Assembly: GCF_019976975.1 (NCBI RefSeq) | Contig: NZ_AP024630.1 | Coordinates: forward strand, 496,001-560,000 | Direction of reading: 5' to 3' | Source: Arthrobacter sp. NtRootA1 | Lineage (GTDB): Bacteria > Actinomycetota > Actinomycetes > Actinomycetales > Micrococcaceae | DNA length: 64,000 nucleotides | The notes under the pieces: model-generated | The model's database searches: none | Told to the model about the DNA's origin: nothing | Seen by the model: only the letters and a program-made list of their open reading frames with translations | Shown here: piece by piece, positions 46,286 to 55,032 of the stretch | How positions within the stretch are numbered: position 1 is the stretch's first letter | Layout: every line of letters starts with the position of its first letter | Made by a program: the position numbers and the translations under genes

Positions 46286-47328
46286 GACTTGACCTTTCGG
46301 ATCCACTGATCGACGGACACGGCGATGATGATCAGGATGCCCACCGCGAGGGTCTGGTAGAGCACATCCAGGCCAGCGAGGGAGAGGCCGTTGCGGAAGA
46401 CACCGACGATCAGCGCTCCGAGCAAGGAACCCCAGATGGAGCCGCGGCCACCGAAGAGGCTGGTTCCGCCAATCACGACGGCGGTGATGGAGTCCAGGTT
46501 CAGATCGACGCCGGCGTTGGGGCTTGCGGCGTTGGTACGGCCGATCTGGATCCATGCGCCGACCGCAAGGACTGCGCCTGCGGCAAGGTAGACGCTCATG
46601 AGGACACGGTTGACGGGGATACCGGCCAGACGGGCTGCTTCCTTGTCATCGCCTACGGCGTAGACGTGCCGTCCCCAGGCGGTTTTGCCCAGGATGAAGG
46701 CGACCGCGATGTAGAGCAAGAGCATCATGACGACGCCGGTGGAGATACGCACTGGCCCGATCGGGAAGGTGCTTCCAAGCCAGGTGAGCACACCGGGCAT
46801 GGCGGATCCGCGGACGGTGCTGCCGCCGGAGTAGAGCAGGGTCAGGGCGATGAAGATGTTCAGGGTTCCGAGCGTGACGATGAACGGCGGGAGCCGGAAG
46901 CGTGTCACAAGGAAACCGTTCAATGCCCCTGACGCAAGTCCCACGATCAAGCCGGCGATGAGTGCCAGCGGACCTGGGACACCACTGCCGACAGCCATCT
47001 GCGCGATCACCATCGAGGACAGGATCATGACGGCGCCGACGGAGAGATCGATTCCGGCGGTCAGGATGATGAGGGTCTGGGCGATGGCCAGGGTCCCGAC
47101 GACGGCGACCTGCTGCGTGATCAGGGAAAGGTTCTCTACCCGAAGGAAGCGGTCGTTGAGGAGTCCGAAGACCACCACCGCGATCAGCAGGACAATTGCC
47201 GGGCTGAGGGCGGGGTAGCGGTGGAGAATGTTGCGGATTCTGCTGAGGGGCGTTTGGCGGTCGAGGAATTCCTCGGCCAAGTCAGCGTGCCCGGCGCTCG
47301 GGGGGCCGGCTGTCTGTTGCTGGGTCAC
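46282..47328 (-). CDS. Sugar ABC transporter permease, FrcC-like
   Basis: A 348-residue RbsC-type permease with about 8-10 membrane segments, the motif TAGIDLSVGAVM near residue 95 and AVVIGGTSLFGGRGS near the C-terminus. GTG 47328 has AGGAG nine bases upstream. It is located between the binding protein and the ATPase, with a 4-base overlap with the latter. Confidence 0.92.
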   Translation of the reverse strand: MTQQQTAGPPSAGHADLAEEFLDRQTPLSRIRNILHRYPALSPAIVLLIAVVVFGLLNDRFLRVENLSLITQQVAVVGTLAIAQTLIILTAGIDLSVGAVMILSSMVIAQMAVGSGVPGPLALIAGLIVGLASGALNGFLVTRFRLPPFIVTLGTLNIFIALTLLYSGGSTVRGSAMPGVLTWLGSTFPIGPVRISTGVVMMLLLYIAVAFILGKTAWGRHVYAVGDDKEAARLAGIPVNRVLMSVYLAAGAVLAVGAWIQIGRTNAASPNAGVDLNLDSITAVVIGGTSLFGGRGSIWGSLLGALIVGVFRNGLSLAGLDVLYQTLAVGILIIIAVSVDQWIRKVKS

Positions 47329-47346
47329 TTTAGGTTGCTCCTGAAC

Positions 47347-48459
47347 TTACTTGCCCCAGCAGATCTGGGAAGCGTCGGTGGTGGTGATGCTCTTCACGCC
47401 GTCTACGGGCTTGTCTGTGACGAGCTCCACTCCGGTGTTGAAGAAGTCCAGGCCCTCGGAGTTGGCAGGCTTCTTGCCGGTCTTTGCGAGGTCAACAATG
47501 GCCTTGACACCAAGCTCGGCCATTTTCACCGGGTACTGCTGTGCCGTGGCGCCGATTACGCCGGACTTGACGTTGTTCACGCCTGAGCAGCCGCCGTCAA
47601 CGGAGACGATCAGGGCGTCTTTTTCCTTGCCCGCGGATTTCAGTGCTTCGAAGGCACCGGCAGCTGCCGGCTCGTTGATCGTGTAAACGACGTTGATGTT
47701 GGGGTTCTTGGCCAGCAGGGTCTCCATCGCGGTACGCCCACCGTCTTCGGCGCCCTGGGAGGCCTGGCTGCCGACTATCTCGTAGTCGCCACCCTTGCCG
47801 CCGGTGTACTTGCCCGTCTTGGCTTCGTCGCCGTTCTTCTTCTTATCGGCGGTGTCGATGCCCAAGCCGGTCAGGAAGCCCTGGTCACGGTTATAGTCAA
47901 CGGACACAACCTTGTCATCGAAGAGGTCCACAAGTGCGATCACAGCTTTCTTGCCCGCCAGTTGCTGGGCGGTCCACTTGCCGATCAGCTCACCCGCGGC
48001 GAAGTTGTCAGTGGCAAACGTGATGTCGGCGGCGTCGGCGGGGTCCGGCGGGGTATCCAGGGCGATGACGAACAAGCCGGCGTCCTTGGCCTTCTTCAGG
48101 GCATCCACTACGGACGGGCCGTTGGGGGTGATGAGAATACCCTTGTCACCCTTGGAGATCGCGTTTTCAATGGCCTGGATCTGGGTGTCCTCATCTCCAT
48201 CGGCCTTGCCGGCAGCAAGCTTGAGATCAACACCATCAGCCTCGGCAGCCTTCTTGGCGCCATCCTGCATCGAGACGAAGAACGGGTTGGAAGTGGTCTT
48301 CACGATCAGCGAAACGCCGATCTTTTCATCGCTGCTCGCGCTGGATGAAGGCGAGGAGCCGCCGCCGCAGGCAGTCAGGCTCAGTGCGCCCAGCGTCAGG
48401 ACTGCACCAGCGGCAAGAAGACGGGTCTTTGCCGACCTCGAGGCTTTGGAACTCAACAT
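47347..48459 (-). CDS. Sugar ABC transporter, substrate-binding lipoprotein, FrcB-like
   Basis: A 370-residue lipoprotein (lipobox LSLTAC, about residue 31). The mature part is a type I binding fold: IGVSLIVKTTSNPFFVSMQDGAKKAAEADGVDL, ILITPNGPSVV and VSVDGGCSGV. The order binding protein-permease-ATPase-kinase matches the frcBCAK fructose operon of rhizobia, so fructose is the best guess. Promoter and operator lie upstream at 48506-48554. Confidence 0.9.
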   Translation of the reverse strand: MLSSKASRSAKTRLLAAGAVLTLGALSLTACGGGSSPSSSASSDEKIGVSLIVKTTSNPFFVSMQDGAKKAAEADGVDLKLAAGKADGDEDTQIQAIENAISKGDKGILITPNGPSVVDALKKAKDAGLFVIALDTPPDPADAADITFATDNFAAGELIGKWTAQQLAGKKAVIALVDLFDDKVVSVDYNRDQGFLTGLGIDTADKKKNGDEAKTGKYTGGKGGDYEIVGSQASQGAEDGGRTAMETLLAKNPNINVVYTINEPAAAGAFEALKSAGKEKDALIVSVDGGCSGVNNVKSGVIGATAQQYPVKMAELGVKAIVDLAKTGKKPANSEGLDFFNTGVELVTDKPVDGVKSITTTDASQICWGK

Positions 48460-48505
48460 TGAAACTCCTGTTTTTTGTGGCTGCTCATGGCGAGTGATTC
48501 CCCCA

Positions 48506-48519
48506 TGACAACGTTGTCA
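48506..48519. promoter_or_regulatory. LacI-type operator of the fructose-type operon
   Basis: TGACAACGTTGTCA is a perfect 14-bp dyad with central CG. On the minus strand it lies just after a promoter read as TTGACT (48549-48554), 17 bases, TTACAT (48526-48531), so it covers the start of transcription. Confidence 0.8.
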
Positions 48520-48525
48520 GGTAAC

Positions 48526-48554
48526 ATGTAACCAAGCTCACACAGTGCAGTCAA
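48526..48554 (-). promoter_or_regulatory. Promoter of the fructose-type operon
   Basis: Minus-strand -35 TTGACT and -10-like TTACAT with a 17-base spacer, reading into the binding-protein gene. The -10 is weak. Confidence 0.55.
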
Positions 48555-48582
48555 GTGTTAATTGAAGTTGAGGAGTAATTCG

Positions 48583-49635
48583 TTGACAACGATGTCTAAT
48601 CGTTACCAACCCGACCCTGCGCGCAAGCCCCCCACGATGAAAAACGTTGCTGATCTTGCCGGGGTGGGCATCAAGACGGTTTCAAGGGTGGTGAACGATG
48701 AACCCGGGGTTTCGGAGGAAACCCGTCAGCGGGTACTGCGCGCAACGGAGCAACTTCAGTACCACCTGGACATCACAGCCGGCAGCCTCAAGCGTTCCGG
48801 ACGCAAGACCCAGTCCATCGGTCTCTTGCTTCCGAGTGTTTCCAACCCCTTTAGCGGCGAGATTCACCGCGCCATGGAAGACGCCCTCGGTGCCCGGGGA
48901 CTTGCAGTTTTCGCCGCAAGCCTGGATGACGATCCGGACCGCGAAAGAAAGCTGATTTCAGCTTTCCTGGGGCGTCGCGTGGATGGTCTTGTGCTGACCA
49001 CGATCGCCAAGAGCCAGGCCTACATGATCCCGGAACACTCCCGGGATCTGCCGTTGGTGTTCATCGACCGCGAGCCGGTGGGCATCGAGGCGGATGCAGT
49101 AGTCACGGATAACGAAGTGGGCGCCGCGGCGGCAGCCACGCATCTTATTAAGTACGGCCACACCAGACTGGCTTACCTTGGGGACCGGACCGATATCCAG
49201 ACCGCTGTGAAACGGCGGGCAGGTTTCCTGAACGAGATCGGCAGCTCCGGCATCGCGACCTCCACCGTTGCGGTCCGCGAGAATCTTCACGACGAGGAAA
49301 CGGCCCTCCGGGCTGCGCACGAACTACTCACTTCAGAGAACCCCCCTACGGCGATATTCTCCAGTCAGAACCTGGTGACGTTCGGTGCCATGCGGGCACT
49401 GAAGTCCCTCGGTTTGCAGCATGAGGTTGCCTTGGTCGGATTTGACGACTTCACCCTCGCGGACATGATGGAGCCGGGGGTCACCGTGGTTGCCCAGCAC
49501 CCTGAACGCATCGGAAAGCTCGCTGCCGAGCGGATCCTTGCAAGGATCGACGGCGATGACCGCGCACCGCAGACGTATATCGTCCCTACGGAACTCATCC
49601 CCAGGGGCTCCGGCGAGATATTGCCCCGGAACTGA
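48583..49635 (+). CDS. LacI-family regulator of the fructose-type operon
   Basis: A 350-residue repressor: helix-turn-helix MKNVADLAGVGIKTVSRVVNDEPGVSEETRQRV, then a sensor domain with IGLLLPSVSNPFSGEIHRAMEDAL and VALVGFDDFTLADMMEPGVTVV. TTG 48583 has AGGAG 7 bases upstream; ATG 48592 is the alternative. A second operator copy (TGACAACGATGTCT, 48584-48597) covers the start codon region, indicating autoregulation together with control of the divergent importer. Confidence 0.9.
   Translation: MTTMSNRYQPDPARKPPTMKNVADLAGVGIKTVSRVVNDEPGVSEETRQRVLRATEQLQYHLDITAGSLKRSGRKTQSIGLLLPSVSNPFSGEIHRAMEDALGARGLAVFAASLDDDPDRERKLISAFLGRRVDGLVLTTIAKSQAYMIPEHSRDLPLVFIDREPVGIEADAVVTDNEVGAAAAATHLIKYGHTRLAYLGDRTDIQTAVKRRAGFLNEIGSSGIATSTVAVRENLHDEETALRAAHELLTSENPPTAIFSSQNLVTFGAMRALKSLGLQHEVALVGFDDFTLADMMEPGVTVVAQHPERIGKLAAERILARIDGDDRAPQTYIVPTELIPRGSGEILPRN
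48584..48597. promoter_or_regulatory. LacI-type operator overlapping the lacI start
   Basis: TGACAACGATGTCT matches the dyad at 48506 in 12 of 14 bases. The two centres are 78 bases apart. Confidence 0.65.
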
Positions 49636-49673
49636 CTAAAGCAATCCCGATTCAATCGATCAAAGGACTGGAC

Positions 49674-49967
49674 ATGACCAAAACCCTGTACGCAGAATTC
49701 ACCGTCAAGGAAGGCAGCGAAACCAAGGTCGCTGAAATGATGACAGAACTCGCTGGGCACGTCCGGCAAGAACCGGGCAATGTCACGTTCCTTCCCTACA
49801 CCCGGGAAACAAATCCGCGGGAATATTTCGTGTTCGAGGTCTACCGCGACGAGGAAGCCTTCCAAGAGCACATCACCGCAGAATACGGCCGAAAGTTCAA
49901 CGCCGAATTGGCAGAACACATCGAAGGCGACGGTTCCGTCCTCACCTGGCTCACGCCGGTATCGTAG
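49674..49967 (+). CDS. Antibiotic-biosynthesis-monooxygenase-domain protein (YgiN/LsrG-like)
   Basis: A 97-residue ferredoxin-like-fold protein. LYAEFTVKEGSETKVAEMMTELAGHVRQEPGNVTFLPYTRETNPREYFVFEVYRDEEAFQEHITAEYGRKF is the typical ABM pattern. Such dimers act as small quinol monooxygenases or isomerases. It starts 38 bases after the LacI gene and has AAGGAC before ATG 49674. Confidence 0.88.
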   Translation: MTKTLYAEFTVKEGSETKVAEMMTELAGHVRQEPGNVTFLPYTRETNPREYFVFEVYRDEEAFQEHITAEYGRKFNAELAEHIEGDGSVLTWLTPVS

Positions 49968-49997
49968 GCGTACGCCCGGCCATGCCAGACTGGAGGC

Positions 49998-51140
49998 ATG
50001 TTTCCCCGTCCTGAGAAACCGCGCATTTTGCCCAAGAGCGACGACGCCCAGCCCCCGACGCCGGGAAGCGGCCCGACGCCGGGAAACGGCAAGCGCCGAC
50101 ATCTTGCCGTCAGGCTCGACGACGCGTGGCTGAGGTTCCAGACGCGCGTCGCCATCCGGCGGGGTCGAGTGGAAACGGTCATCCCGTACACCGGTTACGG
50201 CACTACGTCCTGGGTGCGGGTGCTGGCCAGGGTTGTCCGCAGCGACCCCCGGGACGCTGCGGGCCACGCCAATCCCTTGCAGGAAAGCATGCGCGGCTGG
50301 CGGAACTTCATCAGCGCGCCGGTCGCCCATGCAGCCGTGCAGGTAAACATTGCAGGCACCGTCCATGACGTCGAGGCCGATCGTGGGGGCGTCGTCGATG
50401 TTCGCATTGAGGCAGCCCTGAGCCCCGGATGGCACACGATCACACTGCAATCCGGGAGTTCCAGGACGGTCGAAGCTCCCGTGGAAGTCGTGGCGGACGA
50501 CGCAGACTTCGGTGTGGTCTCCGATATTGATGACACGGTGATGGTGACAGCCCTTCCGCGACCATTCCTGGCTGCCTGGAACACCTTCGTGCTCAATGAG
50601 CATGCGAGGACACCGACTCCGGGCATGGCCGTCCTGTACGAAAGGATCGCCAGGACGGCACCGACGGCTCCCGTGCTGTACCTGTCCACCGGGGCTTGGA
50701 ATGTGGCGCCCACGTTGTCGCGGTTCCTCTCGCGCAATTTGTATCCCGCGGGCCCCAAGTTGTTGACGGACTGGGGACCCACGCCGGACCGCTGGTTCCG
50801 AAGCGGCAGGGAGCACAAGCGTACTTCGCTGGAACGCTTGGCAGAAGAGTTTCCCCGCATCAAGTGGCTGCTCGTAGGGGACGACGGACAGCACGACGAA
50901 GCCATCTATTCCGAGTTTGCACACCGCCACCCGCAGAATGTCAGGGCGATCGCCATCCGGCAGCTCTCAGTAGGTGAGGCGGTGCTCGCCGGCGGTAGGT
51001 CGAAGTCCGGAGGCCAGCCAACGCCGGGAATTCCTTGGATCTATGCTCCGGACGGTGCCGGGATGTCCGCGCAACTCGAGGAACTGGGCATCATTTACAG
51101 CCCCGTGCGCTCTGCCGATGAGCCGGAGGAAGGCGACTGA
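49998..51140 (+). CDS. APP1-like phosphatidate phosphatase domain protein (DUF2183)
   Basis: A 380-residue protein with a HAD-type catalytic motif SDIDDT (Asp176, Asp178) inside VVSDIDDTVMVT, then LYLSTGAWN (motif II) and LLVGDDGQHDEAIY (motif IV). APP1 in yeast dephosphorylates phosphatidate; bacterial homologues are uncharacterised. An N-terminal beta-domain precedes the catalytic part. CAGACT (49986-49991) ends 6 bases before ATG 49998, so a leaderless start is possible, though GGAGG is also adjacent. Confidence 0.85.
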   Translation: MFPRPEKPRILPKSDDAQPPTPGSGPTPGNGKRRHLAVRLDDAWLRFQTRVAIRRGRVETVIPYTGYGTTSWVRVLARVVRSDPRDAAGHANPLQESMRGWRNFISAPVAHAAVQVNIAGTVHDVEADRGGVVDVRIEAALSPGWHTITLQSGSSRTVEAPVEVVADDADFGVVSDIDDTVMVTALPRPFLAAWNTFVLNEHARTPTPGMAVLYERIARTAPTAPVLYLSTGAWNVAPTLSRFLSRNLYPAGPKLLTDWGPTPDRWFRSGREHKRTSLERLAEEFPRIKWLLVGDDGQHDEAIYSEFAHRHPQNVRAIAIRQLSVGEAVLAGGRSKSGGQPTPGIPWIYAPDGAGMSAQLEELGIIYSPVRSADEPEEGD

Positions 51141-51189
51141 ACTCCAGAACGGGTTTGAACTACAGAACCGGCTGAACTCCACCACGGGT
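51138..51189 (+). repeat. Three imperfect tandem repeats
   Basis: Units starting TGAACTCCAGAACGGGTT, TGAACTACAGAACCGGC and TGAACTCCACCACGGGT follow one another from the stop codon of the APP1-like gene. Confidence 0.7.
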
Positions 51190-51274
51190 TGAAGTGCACG
51201 GGCGCACGTGTGCAGGGCGGGCCGGGACCCCGCAGGGCTGTTGGTGCAGCCACCGCCAAGAGCAGAATGAACAC

Positions 51275-52924
51275 ATGGTCAATGCCTCGGTATCTGAAGG
51301 CCTGGCTGCGGGTGATCACTTCCTCGCTGCTTCCGATTGGAATGCAGCCGCGAAGGCTTTCGAGTCCGTGCTGCTGATCCAGGATGATCCTGCAGCGCAT
51401 GATGGATTGGGGCGCGCGCTGTGGTGGCTTCGCGACGTTGATCGCTCCATTGCGGAGCGTACAGCTGCTTACGCCGGTTTTCGTCGGCTGGGCCAAGACT
51501 CTCCGGCATTTCGTACGGCTTTGTGGTTGGCCCGCGAGTACGCCGATGCATTGGGTAGCGAGGCGGTCAGCCGGGGTTGGCTGGCACGGGCGGAGGGCCT
51601 TGCGTTGCGCTTGCCGGAAGGCGTCGAGCGGGGCTGGCTGGCGCTGACGCGCGGTTTGCTACGGGCCGACCCAGCCTCTGCTGGTGATGATGCCAGGAAC
51701 GCGGTTGGATTTGCGCGCAAGTGGGATGACCCGGACCTTGAAGCCATGGCCCTCGCCCTCCTGGGCCTGGGGACGATAGCCTCCGGCAACGTGCTGGAAG
51801 GAATGACGCTCGTTGATGAGGCGATGGTAGTGGCAACCGCGGGGGAAGTTCACGACCAAATGATCTTCGGCGACGTGTGCTGCATGGTGACGCGCGCCAG
51901 CGAAGAAGCCTGCGATACATCTCGACTCAGCCAGTGGAACAAGACCCTGCTGCGCTTCATGCACAGTACAGGCCATCCGGCATTGCTGGAATTCTGCGGC
52001 ACGTGTTGCGCGGAGATATCCCTTGCCGCCGGTGACATCGCGAGTGCCGAGGGCTGGCTCACCAAGACGCTGCATGAATTGGACCAAGGCGGTCATCGTG
52101 CACGTTGTGTGCACCCTGCCGCCAAACTGGCGGAACTGCGGCTGCTGCAGGGCCGGGTGGAGGAGGCAAACCGACTGCTCGCGGGCTTCGAGGACCGCCC
52201 GGACGCGCTTCGCGCAGCGGCAGCAGTCCGGCTTGCGGTGGGCGACACTGCGGTCGCGGCTGCACTGCTTCATCGCCAGATCCATTACATCGGCGGTGGT
52301 CTGCTCACGGTGCCGCTACTCGCGTTGCTTATTGACGTCCAGTTGGCACAAGGTGACCATGGCCAGGCCCGGGCAACAGCCGAACGCCTTGATGAAGTCG
52401 CAGCCAAGACGCAATGGCCCCGGTCATTAGCGGCATCGCACCTCGCCGCTGGTCGTGTCGCAGCCGCCCTGGGGGATGTGGCCTTGGCACGTGAACGGCT
52501 GGACGCAGCGATTTCAGTTTTTGGCGAGCTCAACATGCCCCTTGAGGCCGCGAACGCCCATCTATCGCTGGCCACAGCGCTGCGGGAGACGGACCCTGGG
52601 GTGGCCGTACACGAGGCGGGAGCGGCACTCGCGGCGTTCGACGAGGCGGGCGCCCGCGGTATGGCAGACAAGGCCGCAGTGCTTCTTCGCGCCCTTGGCG
52701 GCCCCGCCCGCACGGGCCCGAAAGCGCTGGGGCTGTTATCGCGGCGCGAACGCGAAGTGCTCAGCTTACTTGCCGAGGCCCTGACTAACAGCGAGATTGC
52801 TGATCGCCTGTTCATTAGCGCCAAGACGGCCGAGCACCACGTCAGCAGCATCCTCGCTAAGCTCCAATTGCGCAGCCGGGTCGAAGCGGCAGCATTCGCC
52901 CTGCGTCAATCCCATAAAGAGTAG
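51275..52924 (+). CDS. LuxR-type regulator with TPR-like sensor region
   Basis: A 549-residue protein. About 480 residues of Ala/Leu-rich helical repeats (TPR-like) are followed by a LuxR DNA-binding domain: GLLSRREREVLSLLAEALTNSEIADRLFISAKTAEHHVSSILAKLQLRSRVEAAAFALRQ. There is no N-terminal P-loop, so it is shorter than classical LAL/MalT regulators. CAGAAT ends 6 bases before ATG 51275 (possible leaderless start). The signal and targets are unknown; the downstream genes are candidates. Confidence 0.88.
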   Translation: MVNASVSEGLAAGDHFLAASDWNAAAKAFESVLLIQDDPAAHDGLGRALWWLRDVDRSIAERTAAYAGFRRLGQDSPAFRTALWLAREYADALGSEAVSRGWLARAEGLALRLPEGVERGWLALTRGLLRADPASAGDDARNAVGFARKWDDPDLEAMALALLGLGTIASGNVLEGMTLVDEAMVVATAGEVHDQMIFGDVCCMVTRASEEACDTSRLSQWNKTLLRFMHSTGHPALLEFCGTCCAEISLAAGDIASAEGWLTKTLHELDQGGHRARCVHPAAKLAELRLLQGRVEEANRLLAGFEDRPDALRAAAAVRLAVGDTAVAAALLHRQIHYIGGGLLTVPLLALLIDVQLAQGDHGQARATAERLDEVAAKTQWPRSLAASHLAAGRVAAALGDVALARERLDAAISVFGELNMPLEAANAHLSLATALRETDPGVAVHEAGAALAAFDEAGARGMADKAAVLLRALGGPARTGPKALGLLSRREREVLSLLAEALTNSEIADRLFISAKTAEHHVSSILAKLQLRSRVEAAAFALRQSHKE

Positions 52925-53013
52925 GGCCCTTAAATAGGGGATGCTCCCCATCCTTTCCCGCTGCCGTCGCCGCATGCTTTGACTATCCGCAAAACACCAT
53001 TGGGAGGTGCGGA

Positions 53014-53562
53014 ATGAAGCAGCAACGAACAGCGGGCAACGTCCTCAATCATGAAATCGCTGTGACAGTCCATCAACATGCCACTGTCCCGGCGGACATC
53101 GTTTTCGACGTCCTCGCTAATCTGTCCCATCACATGCTGTGGGGAGGGGCCGAGGCATCCACGCTTCTGTCCATGCAGGCCCCTCCAGGGCAGGCAACCG
53201 CCGGAACGGAGTTTACCTCGACGGCTGAGGACCGAATCTGCCGGATGAGGGATTCGTCTGTGGTCACGGAAGCGCTTCGGCCCTGGATGTTTGAACGGGT
53301 CACGGAGTCCGCTGTGGAGTCAAAAAAGCATGGGACAAAGGCTTCTTGGCTCTTGGTCCACCGTTACGAAATTGAAGCGGCTGCGGAACAGAGCGACGTC
53401 AGCTACACCTGCCGGCTGGTGCGAGCCAGTGGGCTGCCGGGTCCCCTGGCCATGTTTGGGTTTCCTGTTCTCAGGTCACTCGCAATGCACGAGTGGGCGC
53501 GGGCAAACAAGGACGGATTGGGCCGGCTCATCGCTGCGGCAGAAACCACGGAGCGGGCCTGA
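53014..53562 (+). CDS. SRPBCC/START-like domain protein
   Basis: A 182-residue protein with a helix-grip fold pattern: VTVHQHATVPADIVFDVLANLSHHMLW at the start and a long C-terminal helix (AMHEWARANKDGLGRLIAAAE). Members bind lipids or aromatic ligands or act as cyclases. GGGAGG precedes ATG 53014. It forms a pair with the cupin gene 31 bases downstream. Confidence 0.8.
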   Translation: MKQQRTAGNVLNHEIAVTVHQHATVPADIVFDVLANLSHHMLWGGAEASTLLSMQAPPGQATAGTEFTSTAEDRICRMRDSSVVTEALRPWMFERVTESAVESKKHGTKASWLLVHRYEIEAAAEQSDVSYTCRLVRASGLPGPLAMFGFPVLRSLAMHEWARANKDGLGRLIAAAETTERA

Positions 53563-53593
53563 ACCCGCACTATCACAAAGAAGGAGCAAGGCA

Positions 53594-53971
53594 ATGGCAA
53601 AGCTATCGATTGATGACGAAAGCGCCCGCGTTGAGCGCATGACCGGCTATGAGGGCCGATATCGGGAGGCGGACGGATACACCATCGCCTTCGAAAGGTT
53701 CGAAGAGGGAGGCGACTTCACGCCGTTCTACAAGGGTCTGCCGGATGACCGGTGCCAAAGCCACCACTGGGGTTACGTCGTGAAGGGCCGACTCACCATG
53801 CACCTGCCTGATGGCGACGAGATCGTCGAAGCCGGCGAAGCGTATTACACGCCTCCAGGGCACACTGATGAGCTTGATCCGGGGACCATTCTGGTGGAGT
53901 TCAGTCCTACGGAGGAACTCGCCCGCACCTTGGCTGTCGTCGAGCATAACCTGCAATCGGAAGTTGGCTAG
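53594..53971 (+). CDS. Cupin-domain protein
   Basis: A 125-residue single cupin: CQSHHWGYVVKGRLTMHLPDGDEIVEAGEAYYTPPGHTDELDPGTILVEFSP contains both cupin boxes, with His positions for a metal. AAGGAG lies 7 bases before ATG 53594. Function unknown; it could be a small dioxygenase, isomerase or sensor. Confidence 0.88.
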   Translation: MAKLSIDDESARVERMTGYEGRYREADGYTIAFERFEEGGDFTPFYKGLPDDRCQSHHWGYVVKGRLTMHLPDGDEIVEAGEAYYTPPGHTDELDPGTILVEFSPTEELARTLAVVEHNLQSEVG

Positions 53972-53992
53972 GTTGGCAGTTAAACCAGGAAT

Positions 53993-54039
53993 CACGACGG
54001 CGGTGGCCAGCCCTGCGGGGGGTGGCTGCCGACGTCGTG
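53993..54039. terminator. Bidirectional terminator, ACGACGGCGG family
   Basis: CACGACG (53993-53999) pairs with CGTCGTG (54033-54039); inner GGTGGCCAGCC/GGGTGGCTGCC pair partly. It lies between convergent genes. Confidence 0.7.
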
Positions 54040-54070
54040 GTTTCCGAAGGGAAACCGCCGGTACCTGCCG

Positions 54071-54502
54071 TCAGGGTTCCAGCACGCGCTTCAGGTTCTG
54101 GACGAAGACCTTGTTTCGTCGGGGAACCATGTACGCCATCATTGGGGTCATGAGCATCTTGAGCCCGCTGGGTTGCATCTCCACGGCTCGAGTGAAGCGG
54201 GCGCCTTCCACGGCCGGCTCCACCGTATAAGTGATGCGTGGCTGCAGTCCGGCGAAGTCGGCTCGATATTCCAAGCGCGAGCCGGGCTTGACGTCCAGGG
54301 CCGTGAACGTGCCGTCGGTCTTGCCCATGAAGGGTTTGAACTTCAGCGGGTAGGTCTTGCCCACGATTGGAACAGGGTCGGTTTGGTCCGGCACGCTGGC
54401 AATGTCCACGTGCCAGTTCGGTTCGTTGCGAAGGTCCGCCACATACTGGAAGACCTCCTCCGGTGTCCGGGCCATGACAACGCTCTCTGCGGACTTGATC
54501 AT
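54071..54502 (-). CDS. SRPBCC-family protein
   Basis: A 143-residue polyketide-cyclase/dehydrase-like protein: MIKSAESVVMARTPEEVFQYVADLRNEPNWH is the standard start, and SRLEYRADFAG follows. ATG 54502 lies 2 bases behind the stop of the upstream SRPBCC gene, so the two are one transcript. Confidence 0.85.
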   Translation of the reverse strand: MIKSAESVVMARTPEEVFQYVADLRNEPNWHVDIASVPDQTDPVPIVGKTYPLKFKPFMGKTDGTFTALDVKPGSRLEYRADFAGLQPRITYTVEPAVEGARFTRAVEMQPSGLKMLMTPMMAYMVPRRNKVFVQNLKRVLEP

Positions 54503-54504
54503 GA

Positions 54505-54963
54505 CTACGTGGCGCCTTTCGCTTCCAACTTCTTCAGGCCCATTCGAAGCGAGCTTGCCACTGGCGCACCCCGGGTGGCGACGATCATGAAGGTGGCCAA
54601 TCGCCCCATCCAACTGGTGGGCCTACGGTTCCACGTGACGTGAATGCGTGAACCACCAGACTCGTTGGATGTGATCCGCGCGCTCACGTAGCTTCCCGGT
54701 GCGCAGAAATTACTCTCTTGGACAGTCCACTTCACTTCGTCGGGGTTTGCCCAGTCGTAGTGTTCCTTTGCCCAGATCACGCCACCGGGAGCTTTGCTTC
54801 CTTCCCTGATGTCCGCGAAGGTGTCACCCACCTGATAAACCTCGTACATGGGAGGGTAAATACCTGGCCAGATCTCCGGCCGACGCGGGCTAAAGTCCAG
54901 TAATGCCTCCCGTACTTTCCCTGGTGGGACGACGGAAACCACATCAACTTCCACTTTTGGCAT
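54505..54963 (-). CDS. SRPBCC-family protein
   Basis: A 152-residue protein: VEVDVVSVVPPGKVREALLDFSPRRPEIWPGIYPPMYEVYQVGDTFADIREG matches the SRPBCC group, with a C-terminal amphipathic helix. GAGGAAG precedes the start at 54963. Coupled to the SRPBCC gene behind it. Ligand unknown. Confidence 0.82.
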   Translation of the reverse strand: MPKVEVDVVSVVPPGKVREALLDFSPRRPEIWPGIYPPMYEVYQVGDTFADIREGSKAPGGVIWAKEHYDWANPDEVKWTVQESNFCAPGSYVSARITSNESGGSRIHVTWNRRPTSWMGRLATFMIVATRGAPVASSLRMGLKKLEAKGAT

Positions 54964-55032
54964 CTCAGCTTCCTCACCTGATGCTTCCAGTGTGGTCGTC
55001 TTCTGCAGCCGCGCAAGGGTTTTTGGCAGTGG

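Noticed and set aside
49365..50930. Leftward 521-codon frame opposite the lacI end and APP1-like gene
   Set aside because: Crosses two recognised genes and an intergenic region; no domain seen.
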